A stretch of 64,000 nucleotides of DNA, from contig VZRS01007669.1 of NCBI GenBank assembly GCA_013398055.1, positions 1-64,000 on the forward strand. The letters run 5' to 3'. Origin of the DNA: Ifrita kowaldi. Taxonomy: Eukaryota > Chordata > Aves > Passeriformes > Cinclosomatidae. Shown one piece after another: positions 8,380 through 19,900 of this stretch (its first letter is position 1; each line of letters begins with the position of its first letter). The translations under genes were made by a program, and so were the position numbers. Under the pieces are notes generated by a model. That model did not search any database, had not been told where the DNA came from, and saw only the letters and a program-made list of their open reading frames with translations.

Positions 8380-11213
8380 GTGAGTAAGGTATGCGCTCAA
8401 GAGCACAATTCCCTCGTGTGGGATCAAAGCACCCCTGCTGGGCTACATTTGAGTGGCTTTTTTCCCCCATATGTTAATCTGAAGACACCAGGTCTGGCCA
8501 AATATATCCCTAAGAAGAAGATTCTAGTTAAAAAGCTGTGTCTGACTCTGGCCTGTTTGCACCTGCTGTGTCACAGAAGGGCCAGCTCGCTCACAGGCGT
8601 GCAAGATCTGACAACAGCAAATAACCAGAGTGGTTCTTCTCCTTTGGCAAGAGATGGAATTCAATTAATACGGACTTTAATTGATCAGATCCCTAAAGAA
8701 AAGCCTGTTGTAGGATTTGGGGGTTTTCAACAATTCTTACGAGTCTCTAATGATGCAAAAGCTGCCCTGTGTTGTTGACATGCATGATCATCAGGTGAGA
8801 GCAGTAGTTTTTCTAGCTATAGGGAAAGTTAATGGCAGTCTCAGACAAGCAGCATGCTACTAGGCAGAAATCAATGATGAGATTATTTCCTTTTACTCTC
8901 CTCTGCCCTCAGTCTATTGCTAACCAGTTTGTCTTCTTGGCTAAAGCTGAACAATCTCTTCTCCAGACCTCTCTGTATTAAAAAAACCCCAACCTTCCTG
9001 TGTTGCACTTTCCACATGTAGGTTGCAAAAGGCTTCCCCGTGGAAGTAACTGTTCTACAGATTAATAAACTGGGGCACAAATAGATGGAATGACTTTCCT
9101 GAGTGTCACCTTTCTGGCTAATTACAGAACTGGGAATCAGCTGGTTCCAGTACTCCCAGTTNACCTTCCTGTGTTGCACTTTTCACGTGTAGGTTGCAAA
9201 AGGCTTCCCCGTGGAAGTAACTGCTCTACAGATTAATAAACTGGGGCACAAATAGATGGAATGACTTTCCTGAGTGTCACCTTTCTGGCTAATTACAGAA
9301 CTGGGAATCAGCTGGTTCCAGTACTCCCAGTTCACTGGGAACCACTTTGGTGCCAGGCTAAAATCATGAATCAAGATCTGAGAACATAAAGTTAGTTGGG
9401 CTACTGCATTAAGGAATGACATGTTATTCATTTGTATTAGTGACAAACAACATGAAACATTTGACCTGCCATCTGAAAAAGGAGCAAAGGCTCAAAAACC
9501 GGAGACCCTCCTGTCAAGTGATCCCTGATGGGGAGAGCTGTTGGTAGTACTTGGACTAATGGCAAATCTCCTAAGGAGAGTCTTTACTACAGAAACAGCT
9601 TTGGGTTGTGTTTTTCAGTGGGTGGAAATCACAAGATAGTCTCAGACAGAATAGTACTTGTCTCCTTGATCCAAGTGTAAATGATTGCTCTTGTGATGAA
9701 ACTACCCACACTAGTGCAAAGCAACATTCCAGCAGGGTCTTTAGCCTGAATCTGCTGTTGTTTCCCTGGCTTGCTTAGGCTGCGAGCAATTTTCTGCTTA
9801 ATCTGATAGTTTGCTCCTGTTTAAAAGGAAGGTCTCACCCTGCACGAGGCTGTCTGTTCCTAGTCCCATCCTTTTGTCAGCTCTGTGCTTGTTAAATCCT
9901 CTGTCAGCCAATCCAACTCACTAAGATGAAAGAGCAGCAGAGCATGTAGGTAGGTACAAGAACAGGATGGGGAGAGGGCATGCAAGCCCCTCCTTCTATT
10001 GGTGTGGGCTGCGAGATCAGCTCACGTCACCTGTGGGTCTGTACCCATGTGATCCTGCTAAGCACTTAAGTACACACTTCACCTGAGGCATGTGACCAGC
10101 AGCACTGAGGCGGATCCTTGTGTGAGCGGATCCAAGAGAGTGTGGGTGAGCTCCTGGAAAATAGGGCTGTTCATTGGCTCACGCCTTCCCAATGGCAGGC
10201 GTGGCCCTGGGCTGGCTTGTGACTTGCATTACAGTAGTGCTGGCAGGAGGGAAAAGAACTGTCTTCTTTCTTCCCTCTTCTCTTCATCTGCTGAGTACTA
10301 CACAGAATGACCAAGTGCAAAGGGAAGCTAGTAACATTTTTCAGAACTGAACTTACAGGAAGGTCACAGTGAACACCAAGTCCAGCTTTCCAGGTATTCA
10401 GGCCTCCTCCAATTCAGATAATGGTGTTAATACAGAGGGTAAAAAAAATGCAAACAAACCCACAAACTTTCCATTCTTCCCTCTTAAGTCCATGTCAGTT
10501 GCATGAAATATTTCATTTACTTCTTAGCTAAAGCCATCATACATTTTTAAGTGCTTTGCTGAGCAGCTTCTGTCCTGCACCTCTGACATGATGGATTTTT
10601 GTGTCTTACTTCAGTGTTTGTAGCTGAACCCCTAGATGAGTGGAAGCCAATTCCACCTATTTGTAAAGTTTTAAAGAGCTTTATTTCCCCCTTTGAAGAG
10701 AAAAGAACAGGTCAGGTGATAAGAATGAAGTGGCACAGCTTTGGGCTCTATCCTTCTACATGGGGTGGGAGAGAGCTCACATACTGCTCTTGCTGTAAGG
10801 ACAGTGGCCCACAGGGACAACTCGTGTGAGTGACTTAGGAGAGCAGTGTTGAATCCCATAGTCACTCACAGTTTCCCTGGGCAGGGTACTTCTTTTCCCT
10901 CCTTCCCACTGGGAAAATGACACTTTCCTACATCCCAAAGATAAAGTGAGGACTTAGCCAATTAAAAATGTCCAAGTCTCTGCTGCTTTGGTTGTGAGGG
11001 CTGTATAAGCATCCTGTGTCTGCTTTTTGCAGTAAATCAGGTGGAGGTTCCCACCTGATGCCCAAGAAATGGGAGCTCGTACTGCTCTTCACACCTTCAT
11101 TCCATCCTCCAACCACAATCTTTTCCTTCCTCTTTTCCTTTCCTTTTACTTCCATGTTGATGACCTCAGACTGGTAACACACATGGGTTTTTGTCCCCTT
11201 GTGATGCTTGCAG
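8380..11213 (+). other. KCTD14: KCTD14 intron 1
   Basis: A GTGAGT donor and a 'gatgcttgcag' acceptor define the intron. It contains a local duplication beside an N at 9162 (described separately). No RNA gene or coding exon is recognised in the rest. Confidence 0.65.
8992..9332. repeat. 170-bp direct duplication separated by one N
   Basis: Bases 8992-9161 and 9163-9332 are the same sequence with about three substitutions, and the N at 9162 lies exactly between them. This is the signature of two overlapping contig ends or haplotypes that were joined instead of merged, so a false duplication is more likely than a biological repeat. Confidence 0.85.
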
Positions 11214-11885
11214 TTGTCACCAATTGTGGAGTTAAATGTGGGCGGGGAGATGTACACCACGACGCTGAGCACCTTGAAGAAACACCCTGGCTCCAAGCTG
11301 GCAGAGATGTTCACAGGCCAGCCCAAACTCAGGACTGACTCCGAAGGGAGGTTCTTCATCGACAGGCCAGGCACCTACTTCAAATACATCTTGGAGTACC
11401 TGCGCAGTAACCAAGTGCCCACCCAGTGCATCCAGGACGTCTACAAGGAGGCGTTGTTCTACGACATAGAGCCTTTGATCAAGCAGCTTGAGGACTCCCC
11501 ACAGATCTTTGGGGAGCTCGTGGCGAGGAGGCAGTTTCTGGCTCGTGTGCCCAACTACAGTGAGAACATTGAGCTGATGATCCGCATCGCGAGGGCAGAA
11601 GCGGTGGCATCGCGACAGTCCAGCGTCATCGTGTGTGTGGTCAGAACTGAGGAGGACGCAGCGAGGTGTCAGGATGCCTTGAACAGTTTGGACATGGATA
11701 AAAAATCCGTGGTGAAGTTTGGCCCCTGGAAGGCTGTGCCAAGTATTTCTGATCTGCTGGACTGCATTCAAATGGATGTTGAAGCCAAAGGGTATAAAAT
11801 ATCCTTTCAGCCCCACGTTGCTGAAAAAGGTTTTCGCTTCAAGTCGCACGACTTCTTCTACAAGTTCCTGTTCACCTGGTGGTAG
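11214..11885 (+). CDS. KCTD14: KCTD14 coding exon 2 (BTB/POZ domain protein)
   Basis: Contains 223 codons plus the stop TAG, and with exon 1 gives about 243 residues. The N-terminal half is a KCTD-type BTB (T1-like) domain: IVELNVGGEMYTTTLSTL, then KHPGSKLAEMF, RFFIDRPGTYFKYILEYLR and QDVYKEALFYDIEPLIKQLE. The C-terminal half carries the KCTD14/KCTD7-like segment with SVVKFGPWKAV and the characteristic end FTWW. KCTD proteins oligomerise through the BTB domain, and many act as cullin-3 adaptors. The specific partner of KCTD14 is not established. Length and C-terminus agree with mammalian KCTD14 (about 255 residues in human), and its position beside INTS4 supports orthology. The frame is intact and codon use looks normal, so it appears functional. 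Confidence 0.93.
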   Translation: MSPIVELNVGGEMYTTTLSTLKKHPGSKLAEMFTGQPKLRTDSEGRFFIDRPGTYFKYILEYLRSNQVPTQCIQDVYKEALFYDIEPLIKQLEDSPQIFGELVARRQFLARVPNYSENIELMIRIARAEAVASRQSSVIVCVVRTEEDAARCQDALNSLDMDKKSVVKFGPWKAVPSISDLLDCIQMDVEAKGYKISFQPHVAEKGFRFKSHDFFYKFLFTWW

Positions 11886-13539
11886 CAAAGTGCCACCATC
11901 GATAGGGAACGTTAGAAAGCAATTATTGGAACAAATTAACCTGGGCTGTGGAGACTAAACCATGGGCTACCAGAGGGACAGGAAGAAACACACAGGCCAA
12001 CGAAAGGATCTCCTCTGGCTGTTTGCCATATCAAAGAGCACTTAAGAGCCACTTTACTTGGGTTTTAGGGGATAACTTTTTAGAGGATTTAAAAGGCTTC
12101 AGGAAAAGGAGGAATTTTACTCTTCAGTGTTGCTTACTATTTATTCAGTTCCAAGAGATGGGTCTGTGAATTGAGCCAACCTCACTCAACCTAAGGGAAA
12201 TGAATAATACCAAATCTATCTCATGGACATGTAGAGTTGCTCTCTCAGTGCAAATGGGAACAGGCCACAACTGTGCAAATCCTGACTGAAACAGTGACAT
12301 TAACACATGCTTGAATTACATTTGATTTCTTAATGAGAAGGCAAAAGCTATTCTTCTCCCTCCTTTCTACACTAGAATCTCAATTAAAAGGAAGGATTCC
12401 GTGTCCTATGATCGTTTCTTATTCCTCCAGTAGACAGCCTACTCCCTAGTCAATGTATTTATTACCATTATTTATTATTTGTTTTGAAGGAAAGACAGAG
12501 AACCTCAGCTACGGTCCAGGATCAACAAAAGGCAAAAACACCATCACTGATGTGAGGAGTTTATAATCTAAGGACATGCACTCCTCTTTCAGACCACACC
12601 ATCTTAATCTCTCTCTTATGACACTCATTATCACAATGATGCTATTTGTAACTATATAAGCTTCTGGAAGAATTGGGAAAACCCACCACGATTTGGTGGG
12701 AAGGAAGTGGTACTGAAGCAACAGCCTGCAAATTCTCTTTTACAGAACACAAGTTGCATTCTACATTGTGTTTTACAAAGTCTTAGAATTTGAAAGTTTA
12801 TTTTTATACTGGAGATGGCTTGGGTTTAATCACTCTGAAAATAATAATGGCTAATTTGATAAAGATCATATTTCCTTTACTTCTCAGAAGATGGATTTCT
12901 TCCAGTTAAGGACAATTACCACAGAATCACAGAATGGTCCCTGGGATTTCAAATAAATAACTTTTAAAATTTTTTTGAATGATGCAGAAGTGCTTTGTTT
13001 ACTGACATTTTCCCCTCAAGATCCCCAGATTCTAAAGACCTGAAGTTTTGTCTATAGGGTAACAGATTTGAATCATTCCTAATTAAGCTGCGTTTCAGAT
13101 GTGCTTATCCTAGCATGGACCTCCCCCCAGAGACAGTCGTAAGTCACTCACTCCATCGACTGCAGGGCGGTTCTGCAGAAGGTGTGAAGGGACTCTTGAG
13201 ATCTCTCACATTCATAACCTTGGTCAGAATGGACACAGTCAGTGTCTGAGAGGACAAAAAGGTTTAGGAAATAGGCTCTTTTAATCATAACCAAGTGGTT
13301 GGTGGTGCTCAGCCTGGAAGAAGAGAGATGGAGGAGGCCTCCCAATAGACAAAAGGCTGCTTTAAAGAGATCTGTTACACTTTGTACAGACTCAGGGTGG
13401 GGAAGCTGGCTTAAGTCACGAAAAGGGAGATGAAAATTAGGTATCAGGAGAAAACAGTATCAGTACAGAGTAGTTAAAGCCTTACACCAACCAACCTCCT
13501 AAGTCTATAGGACTGCTGCCAGGAGAAACTTTAATTCGC
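11886..13539. other. KCTD14 3' UTR and intergenic DNA
   Basis: The first plausible polyadenylation signals after KCTD14 are ATTAAA near 12383 and AATAAA at 12952-12957. A scrap of CR1 tail ('cacagaatcacagaatggtc') lies at about 12920-12940 on the minus strand. Nothing else is recognised. Confidence 0.4.
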
Positions 13540-14005
13540 ACGCACTCAAATCCTGTGTTCAGTTTGGGGCCCCTCACTCCAAGAAAGACATTGAGGCCCT
13601 GGAGTGAGCCCAGAGAAGGGCAACAGAGCTGGGGAAGGGCTGGAGCACAGGCCTGGTGAGGAGTGGCTGAGGGAGCTGGGGGTGTTTAGCCTGGAGAAAA
13701 GGAGGCTCAGGGGGACCTTACTGCTCTCTACAGCTGCCTGAAAGGAGGATGTATCCAGGTGAGGGACAGGACAAGAGGAAATGGCCTCAAGTTGTGCCAG
13801 AAAATTATCAGGAACACCTTATTCACCAAAAGGGTGGTCAGGCATTGGAACAGGCTGTCGAGTCACCATCCCTGGAAGTGCTCAGAAAATGTATGGATGT
13901 AGCACCTGGGGACAGAGCTTAGTGGTGGGCTTGGCAGTGCTGGGTTAATGGTTGGACTTGATAATTTTAGAAATTTCTTCTTACTTTAGTGATTCTATGA
14001 TTCTG
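13540..14005 (+). mobile_element. CR1 LINE 3' end
   Basis: Sense CR1 from 'cactcaaatcctgtgttcag' through 'gagaagggcaacagagctgg', 'ggtgtttagcctggagaaaa' and 'gcagtgctgggttaatggtt' to the terminal 'gattctatgattctg'. The complete 3' terminus and 5' truncation are typical of the family. Confidence 0.93.
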
Positions 14006-14219
14006 TTAGAAATTATATAACTTTTCTACTTTTTAAAATTAATTGTTTTGACTACCTTTTAAATTAATTGTTTTAATTAATCACAAGCAGTATATTATTC
14101 ATTAGCATTTTATTAGTCTTAAGTCACTTTTAGCCAGCACATAGCTAAGTTTCTTTACACAGACCGTTATTGTTAGAATTTGATTGGGAAAATCACCGCA
14201 ACTTTTAAGTTTTGCTAAA

Positions 14220-16225
14220 CTAACCCTGCTATGCTTCGATGAACAAAACCTGGGAGAGAAAGATGTATTTCTAAAATTTGACACAAGAAATGCAGAATTT
14301 ATAGACTACAAGGGCATTTTGCAGAAACCGGAAGATAACAAAGAGACTAACGAAGAATCTTCAGTTTGTGCTGCACAACTCCCTGCCTAACCCTGCTATG
14401 CTTCGATGAACAAAACCTGGGAGAGAAAGATGTATTTCTAAAATTTGACACAAGAAATGCAGAATTTATAGACTACAAGGGCATTTTGCAGAAACCGGAA
14501 GATAACAAAGAGACTAACGAAGAATCTTCAGTTTGTGCTGCACAACTCCCTGCCTAACCCTGCTATGCTTCGATGAACAAAACCTGGGAGAGAAAGATGT
14601 ATTTCTAAAATTTGACACAAGAAATGCAGAATTTATAGACTACAAGGGCATTTTGCAGAAACCGGAAGATAACAAAGAGACTAACGAAGAATCTTCAGTT
14701 TGTGCTGCACAACTCCCTGCCTAACCCTGCTATGCTTCGATGAACAAAACCTGGGAGAGAAAGATGTATTTCTAAAATTTGACACAAGAAATGCAGAATT
14801 TATAGACTACAAGGGCATTTTGCAGAAACCGGAAGATAACAAAGAGACTAACGAAGAATCTTCAGTTTGTGCTGCACAACTCCCTGCCTAACCCTGCTAT
14901 GCTTCGATGAACAAAACCTGGGAGAGAAAGATGTATTTCTAAAATTTGACACAAGAAATGCAGAATTTATAGACTACAAGGGCATTTTGCAGAAACCGGA
15001 AGATAACAAAGAGACTAACGAAGAATCTTCAGTTTGTGCTGCACAACTCCCTGCCTAACCCTGCTATGCTTCGATGAACAAAACCTGGGAGAGAAAGATG
15101 TATTTCTAAAATTTGACACAAGAAATGCAGAATTTATAGACTACAAGGGCATTTTGCAGAAACCGGAAGATAACAAAGAGACTAACGAAGAATCTTCAGT
15201 TTGTGCTGCACAACTCCCTGCCTAACCCTGCTATGCTTCGATGAACAAAACCTGGGAGAGAAAGATGTATTTCTAAAATTTGACACAAGAAATGCAGAAT
15301 TTATAGACTACAAGGGCATTTTGCAGAAACCGGAAGATAACAAAGAGACTAACGAAGAATCTTCAGTTTGTGCTGCACAACTCCCTGCCTAACCCTGCTA
15401 TGCTTCGATGAACAAAACCTGGGAGAGAAAGATGTATTTCTAAAATTTGACACAAGAAATGCAGAATTTATAGACTACAAGGGCATTTTGCAGAAACCGG
15501 AAGATAACAAAGAGACTAACGAAGAATCTTCAGTTTGTGCTGCACAACTCCCTGCCTAACCCTGCTATGCTTCGATGAACAAAACCTGGGAGAGAAAGAT
15601 GTATTTCTAAAATTTGACACAAGAAATGCAGAATTTATAGACTACAAGGGCATTTTGCAGAAACCGGAAGATAACAAAGAGACTAACGAAGAATCTTCAG
15701 TTTGTGCTGCACAACTCCCTGCCTAACCCTGCTATGCTTCGATGAACAAAACCTGGGAGAGAAAGATGTATTTCTAAAATTTGACACAAGAAATGCAGAA
15801 TTTATAGACTACAAGGGCATTTTGCAGAAACCGGAAGATAACAAAGAGACTAACGAAGAATCTTCAGTTTGTGCTGCACAACTCCCTGCCTAACCCTGCT
15901 ATGCTTCGATGAACAAAACCTGGGAGAGAAAGATGTATTTCTAAAATTTGACACAAGAAATGCAGAATTTATAGACTACAAGGGCATTTTGCAGAAACCG
16001 GAAGATAACAAAGAGACTAACGAAGAATCTTCAGTTTGTGCTGCACAACTCCCTGCCTAACCCTGCTATGCTTCGATGAACAAAACCTGGGAGAGAAAGA
16101 TGTATTTCTAAAATTTGACACAAGAAATGCAGAATTTATAGACTACAAGGGCATTTTGCAGAAACCGGAAGATAACAAAGAGACTAACGAAGAATCTTCA
16201 GTTTGTGCTGCACAACTCCCTGCCT
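14220..16225. repeat. Perfect 12 x 167-bp tandem array
   Basis: Twelve head-to-tail units begin at 14220 and repeat every 167 bp (14387, 14554 and so on to 16057). The array ends where 'ctgcct' meets unique 'gggaaaaaga' instead of the next 'ctaaccctgc'. On reading, every unit appears identical. The unit is AT-rich and not CpG-rich. One frame of each unit is open for about 55 codons (FDEQNLGEKDVFLKFDTRNA and onward) but closes with TAA at the junction. Because 167 is not a multiple of three, no long repeat protein is encoded. In the last unit the frame reads through to 16290. If the array is collapsed to one copy, an 89-codon open frame spans 14184 to 16290. The source of the unit is not recognised. 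Confidence 0.95.
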
Positions 16226-16429
16226 GGGAAAAAGATAACAAAAACACTGAGAAATGTGGACTGATTAACATGAGAAGCAAGAATAAATAACCAATAGAGC
16301 ACAGAATACTAATTAATGAAGAGAATTATATCATTTAGAACCAATGAACATTAATTTCTTTGCTGAAAAAGCTGAAATAGGTGGGAAGGTTGACTTAAAA
16401 CCGAATACTAGTGAAACGGGCGTGTACTT
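16226..16429. other. Unique spacer between tandem array and INTS4 promoter
   Basis: AT-rich unique sequence. Its first part ('aaaaagataacaaaaacac') loosely resembles the 'gaagataacaaagagac' segment of the 167-bp unit, so it might be a diverged partial copy, but the match is weak. Confidence 0.4.
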
Positions 16430-16900
16430 TGGGGGAGCCCAGCGCGGGGCAGACTCCCTGTGCCGGGGTGGGCGGGTGACTCCGGCTGCGGGGCGGGCCG
16501 AGCCGCGGCCGCCATGTTGGGCCCGCGTCCCCGTGGCAACGGGAGGCCGCCGGACCACCGAGTGCGGCCTCCGGGCGGAAAGAGAGGACGCGCTTCTGGC
16601 CCCTCCCTGCGGCCGCTCTATGGCTTCTCTTCCGGGTTGCGGTGCGGCGTCATGGCGGCGCACTTGAAGAAACGGGTGTATGAGGAGTTCACCAAGGTGG
16701 TCCAGGTAACACGTCCTCCCTGGGCCAGGATGGGTGGCTCCGAACTCTGCCGTGCGGCGGGAGGTGCCGGCGGGTGAGGCGGAGCTGTGGGAAAACCCGC
16801 CGGCCGAGCATGGGAGCGCTGCCCGCCCGCCGGGCGTCGGGGTTGGGGCGGCCCGTGAGGGGTTGGGGAGAAGCGGGACGGGTCGGATTCGAGTTTAGGG
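16430..16900 (+). promoter_or_regulatory. INTS4: CpG-island promoter of INTS4 with YY1 and ETS motifs
   Basis: The sequence shifts abruptly from AT-rich DNA to dense CpG. It contains a YY1-type motif GCCGCCATGTTG at 16508-16519 and an ETS-type CTTCCGGG at 16629-16636, just before the start codon, and has no TATA box. This is the usual design of a vertebrate housekeeping promoter and fits the ubiquitous need for Integrator. The motifs are read from sequence, and occupancy is inference. Confidence 0.8.
16652..16705 (+). CDS. INTS4: INTS4 exon 1 (residues 1-18)
   Basis: MAAHLKKRVYEEFTKVVQ, then donor 'cag|gtaaca', phase 0. The start codon context 'gcgtcATGg' and the conserved N-terminus decide the start, although an in-frame ATG exists 138 bp upstream. 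Confidence 0.95.
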
Positions 16901-19900
16901 AGGCTGGAGCTGCCGGAGGGGAGAGGTCTGAGGGAGGGTTTTCCCCTCAGGGTGGAGAGGGAGAGAGATTGTGGAGTCTCCCTCACTAAAGATACTCAAG
17001 AACCGTCTGTACGCAGTCCTGTGCAATGTGCTCTGGTATGACCCTGCTTCAGAGGGAGGTCGGACCAGGTGACTCCCTGTGATCCCTTCCAACCAGACCC
17101 ATCCTGTGAATCCGTGACCTGGGTTGGGCTGCGACTGCTACGGGGAAGACGCAGCATCCTCCAGCCCGGGACTGGGGAAGGAGCTACAGCAAGTTTATGG
17201 GTTACTCCAGACCGGTGGGAGTGGGAGAAGTGTTTGCCCTGGGCTGGTTGTTTGGTGTTGGAAGCAGCATTTGACCCAGCCTAGAGAGGGAGAGGCCGTG
17301 TTTCCCGGGGATAGGGACTACCTGGGTAGGTCAGTAACAGCCACAGCGGTCACAGGATGTGTTTCTTCCTGAGACAGATGAAGGAGAGGCTAGTGCCTGC
17401 CGTGGGACACGGGAGCTCCCTTAGGCCTCCCCATGTTCAGTCTGGGAAGGAGTGGGTCTGGATTTGCTGTGTTTCTGAGCCGTGTCTCTCTGCCCACAGC
17501 AGCAGCATGAGGACCTGTCCACTAAGAAGCTGCGGCTGACCAAGCCCAGCAAGTCAGCAGCGCTCCACGTGGATCTGTGCAAAGCCACCTCGCCTGCAGA
17601 TGCCTTGCAGTACCTGCTCCAGTTTGCCAGGAAGCCCGTGGAAGTGGAGAGTGTGGAAGGGGTTGTCAGGATCCTGCTAGAGCATTACTACAAGGTGGTG
17701 AAACTGGGAGCCAAGCATACTTGTTCCTTCTGCTCTTGTTTTCTTGGTGTGGGATGTTGAACAGGGGCTCACAGGCTCCTGTGTTGCTGCCTCAGTTGCC
17801 AAAAGCCTGGGCTGAGAGTGAGCAACTGCAGCCCTTTATCCACGTGTTTCTGGTTGTGTTACTTGGTCCCTGTGCTGATGGTTTCAGGAGCCTGTGACAA
17901 GGGTGTGGCAGTGTTATCCCTGCACATGGCCTGTGTGGAAGTTAACTTGGCAAGGGACAAAAGACATATCAAGTTTTCCAGGGAGCCCATCTGTCCAGAG
18001 CTGTTTTAACTTTATCTAACTCTTTCCTGACTGATGTTTCCTTACCTTGTTCTTCATTTCTTCTAGCAGTGGAGAAACCTTTTAGCTATTGCTTATGCTG
18101 TGAAAAACAGCATTTCTTAAGTCATAGAATCATGGGATGGTTTGGGTTGAAAGGGACATTAAAGATCATCCACTTCTGACCCTTCTGCCATGGGCAGGGA
18201 CACCTTCCACTAGACCAGGTTGCTCAAAGTTCCATCCAGCCTGGCCTTGAACACTTCCAGGGATGAGGCAGCCACAGATTCTCTGGGCAGCCTTCTTTGG
18301 GTCAGTACCTCACCACGCTCTCAGTAAAGAATTTCTTCCTAATATCAAATCTATGAAAAAAACTGTCAGGGATTGGTCTCTCTCCAAGTAACAAGCAATA
18401 GAACAAACAAATGGCCTCAAGCTGTACCAAGGAAGTTTAGATTGGATATTTGGAAAAATTTCCACACTGAAAGGATTATGAAGCACTGGAACAGGCTGCC
18501 CAGGGCAGTGGTTGAGTCACCATCCCTGAAGGTATTTCAAAGATGTGTAGATGTGGCACTTGGGGACATTGTTTAGTGGTGGACTTGGCAGTGCTGGGTT
18601 AAGGGTTAGACTTGATGATCTTAGAGGGCTTTTCCAACATAAACGATTCTTTGTGCTTGAAGTTTGTTTTGTAGCCTGTGTTAGAAGAGAGACTCATGAA
18701 CCTGCAGATGAGATTACAGTGGCAAGAGCACAGTCTGGTACAGAATCCAACTCTTAAAAATACTGCTTTTAAAACTGCTGTCGCTGACATTATTGTACTT
18801 AAAGACAAAATTTTCAGAAGAACTTGTTTCTTAGTATCTCTGTAAAACTTGCACTTCTCCTGATCATCCAGGAGCCTGACTCTAAAAGCTGTGACTGCAG
18901 TGGAAGTTATGTGATGATTTTGTTGTTTGTACTGTTATCTTTTTGTTTAAGATGGTACTGCAGCCTCCTGCTCCTTCATCCCTATATATTTTGGTAGGGC
19001 AGTCCCCATACAGTCCTGATGACAGTATCCATTGTTCAAATACGTAACTTCAACCCTAAAAAAATGCTTCTCAGTTCAGTTGAGAAAGGGACTACTCCCT
19101 TCGGTGTCACATTTGTCACTTGGAGGCTGTGTGTGGCACTAAAGTCTTTTTTAAACACTTGAAAGGTACAAAAGTTGTAACTGTGAAATTTCTTGTTGAA
19201 AGATGGAGTATTTGTTATTGTAATATTTCTGCACCTCTGTGTTCAGTGTTGCACAAATGCTTGGTGAGAGCCAAGTATGACATCCAGATGACTTTTTGTC
19301 TTTCTACTCTGTATTGGATATCCTTGGCAATACAATGAAAGAGGAGCTTCCAATTATGACCAGAAGTCTTGTGTGCAAGAGTCTGTAGAAGCCTCAAAAT
19401 AAATCTTTAAAATGCATGAACTTTGGAAATTAATTTTAAAGGAATATTAATTGATGAGGCTTACTTATGTAATTATCACTGGTGACAGCATTTGCTGTTT
19501 CTTAAATAAATAGATATATGCAGCTAATATAGGCTGTTCTTTTTTTTTTCTCTAACCTTGCTGTTTTGGGGATTTTTTGGGGTGTTGTTTCCTTCCAGGA
19601 GAATGATGCCTCTGTAAGACTGAAAATTGCATCCTTGCTGGGGTTGTTGTCAAAGACTGCAGGATTTTCCCCAGACTGCATTATGGATGATGCCATTAAC
19701 ACACTTCAGAATGAGAGTGAGTCTCACTTTTGAGGTGGTGCTTGAGATCAAGGTGGAATCATGCTGTCAAAGCATTTGGGACAGTGGCAAGGCCTTACAT
19801 CTCAGGTGTATGATTGGAAATTGCTGGTTAGAGTGTTTATTTTCTGGTTTTGTGAATGATGACAGATAACACCATGTTCTGAGGAGGAGAAAAATGTTCC

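Larger units (their letters stand above)
17695..19598 (+). other. INTS4: INTS4 intron 2
   Basis: Holds two CR1 copies in opposite orientation (18119-18355 and 18360-18650). The remainder shows nothing recognisable. Confidence 0.8.

Noticed and set aside
8460..8778. Read-through coding extension of KCTD14 exon 1
   Set aside because: A strong GTGAGT donor follows codon 20, and the downstream frame lacks similarity to KCTD proteins, whereas the 11214 acceptor joins in phase to the BTB domain.
11232..11888. 218-codon minus-strand ORF opposite KCTD14
   Set aside because: It is the antisense shadow of the intact, well conserved KCTD14 exon.
14366..16060. Eleven 63-codon ORFs as a family of small genes
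   Set aside because: They are the same frame read through identical repeat units, open from a TTG across each unit junction and stopped by TAA. There are no start signals or splice structure.
14220..16225. Tandem array as a CRISPR array
   Set aside because: The units are contiguous 167-bp repeats with no variable spacers, in a vertebrate nuclear context.
14220..16225. Array as centromeric satellite with CENP-B boxes or telomeric repeats
   Set aside because: Each unit has only a partial CENP-B-like TTCG motif and one CCTAACCC, which is expected by chance. The array is 2 kb and lies between active genes.
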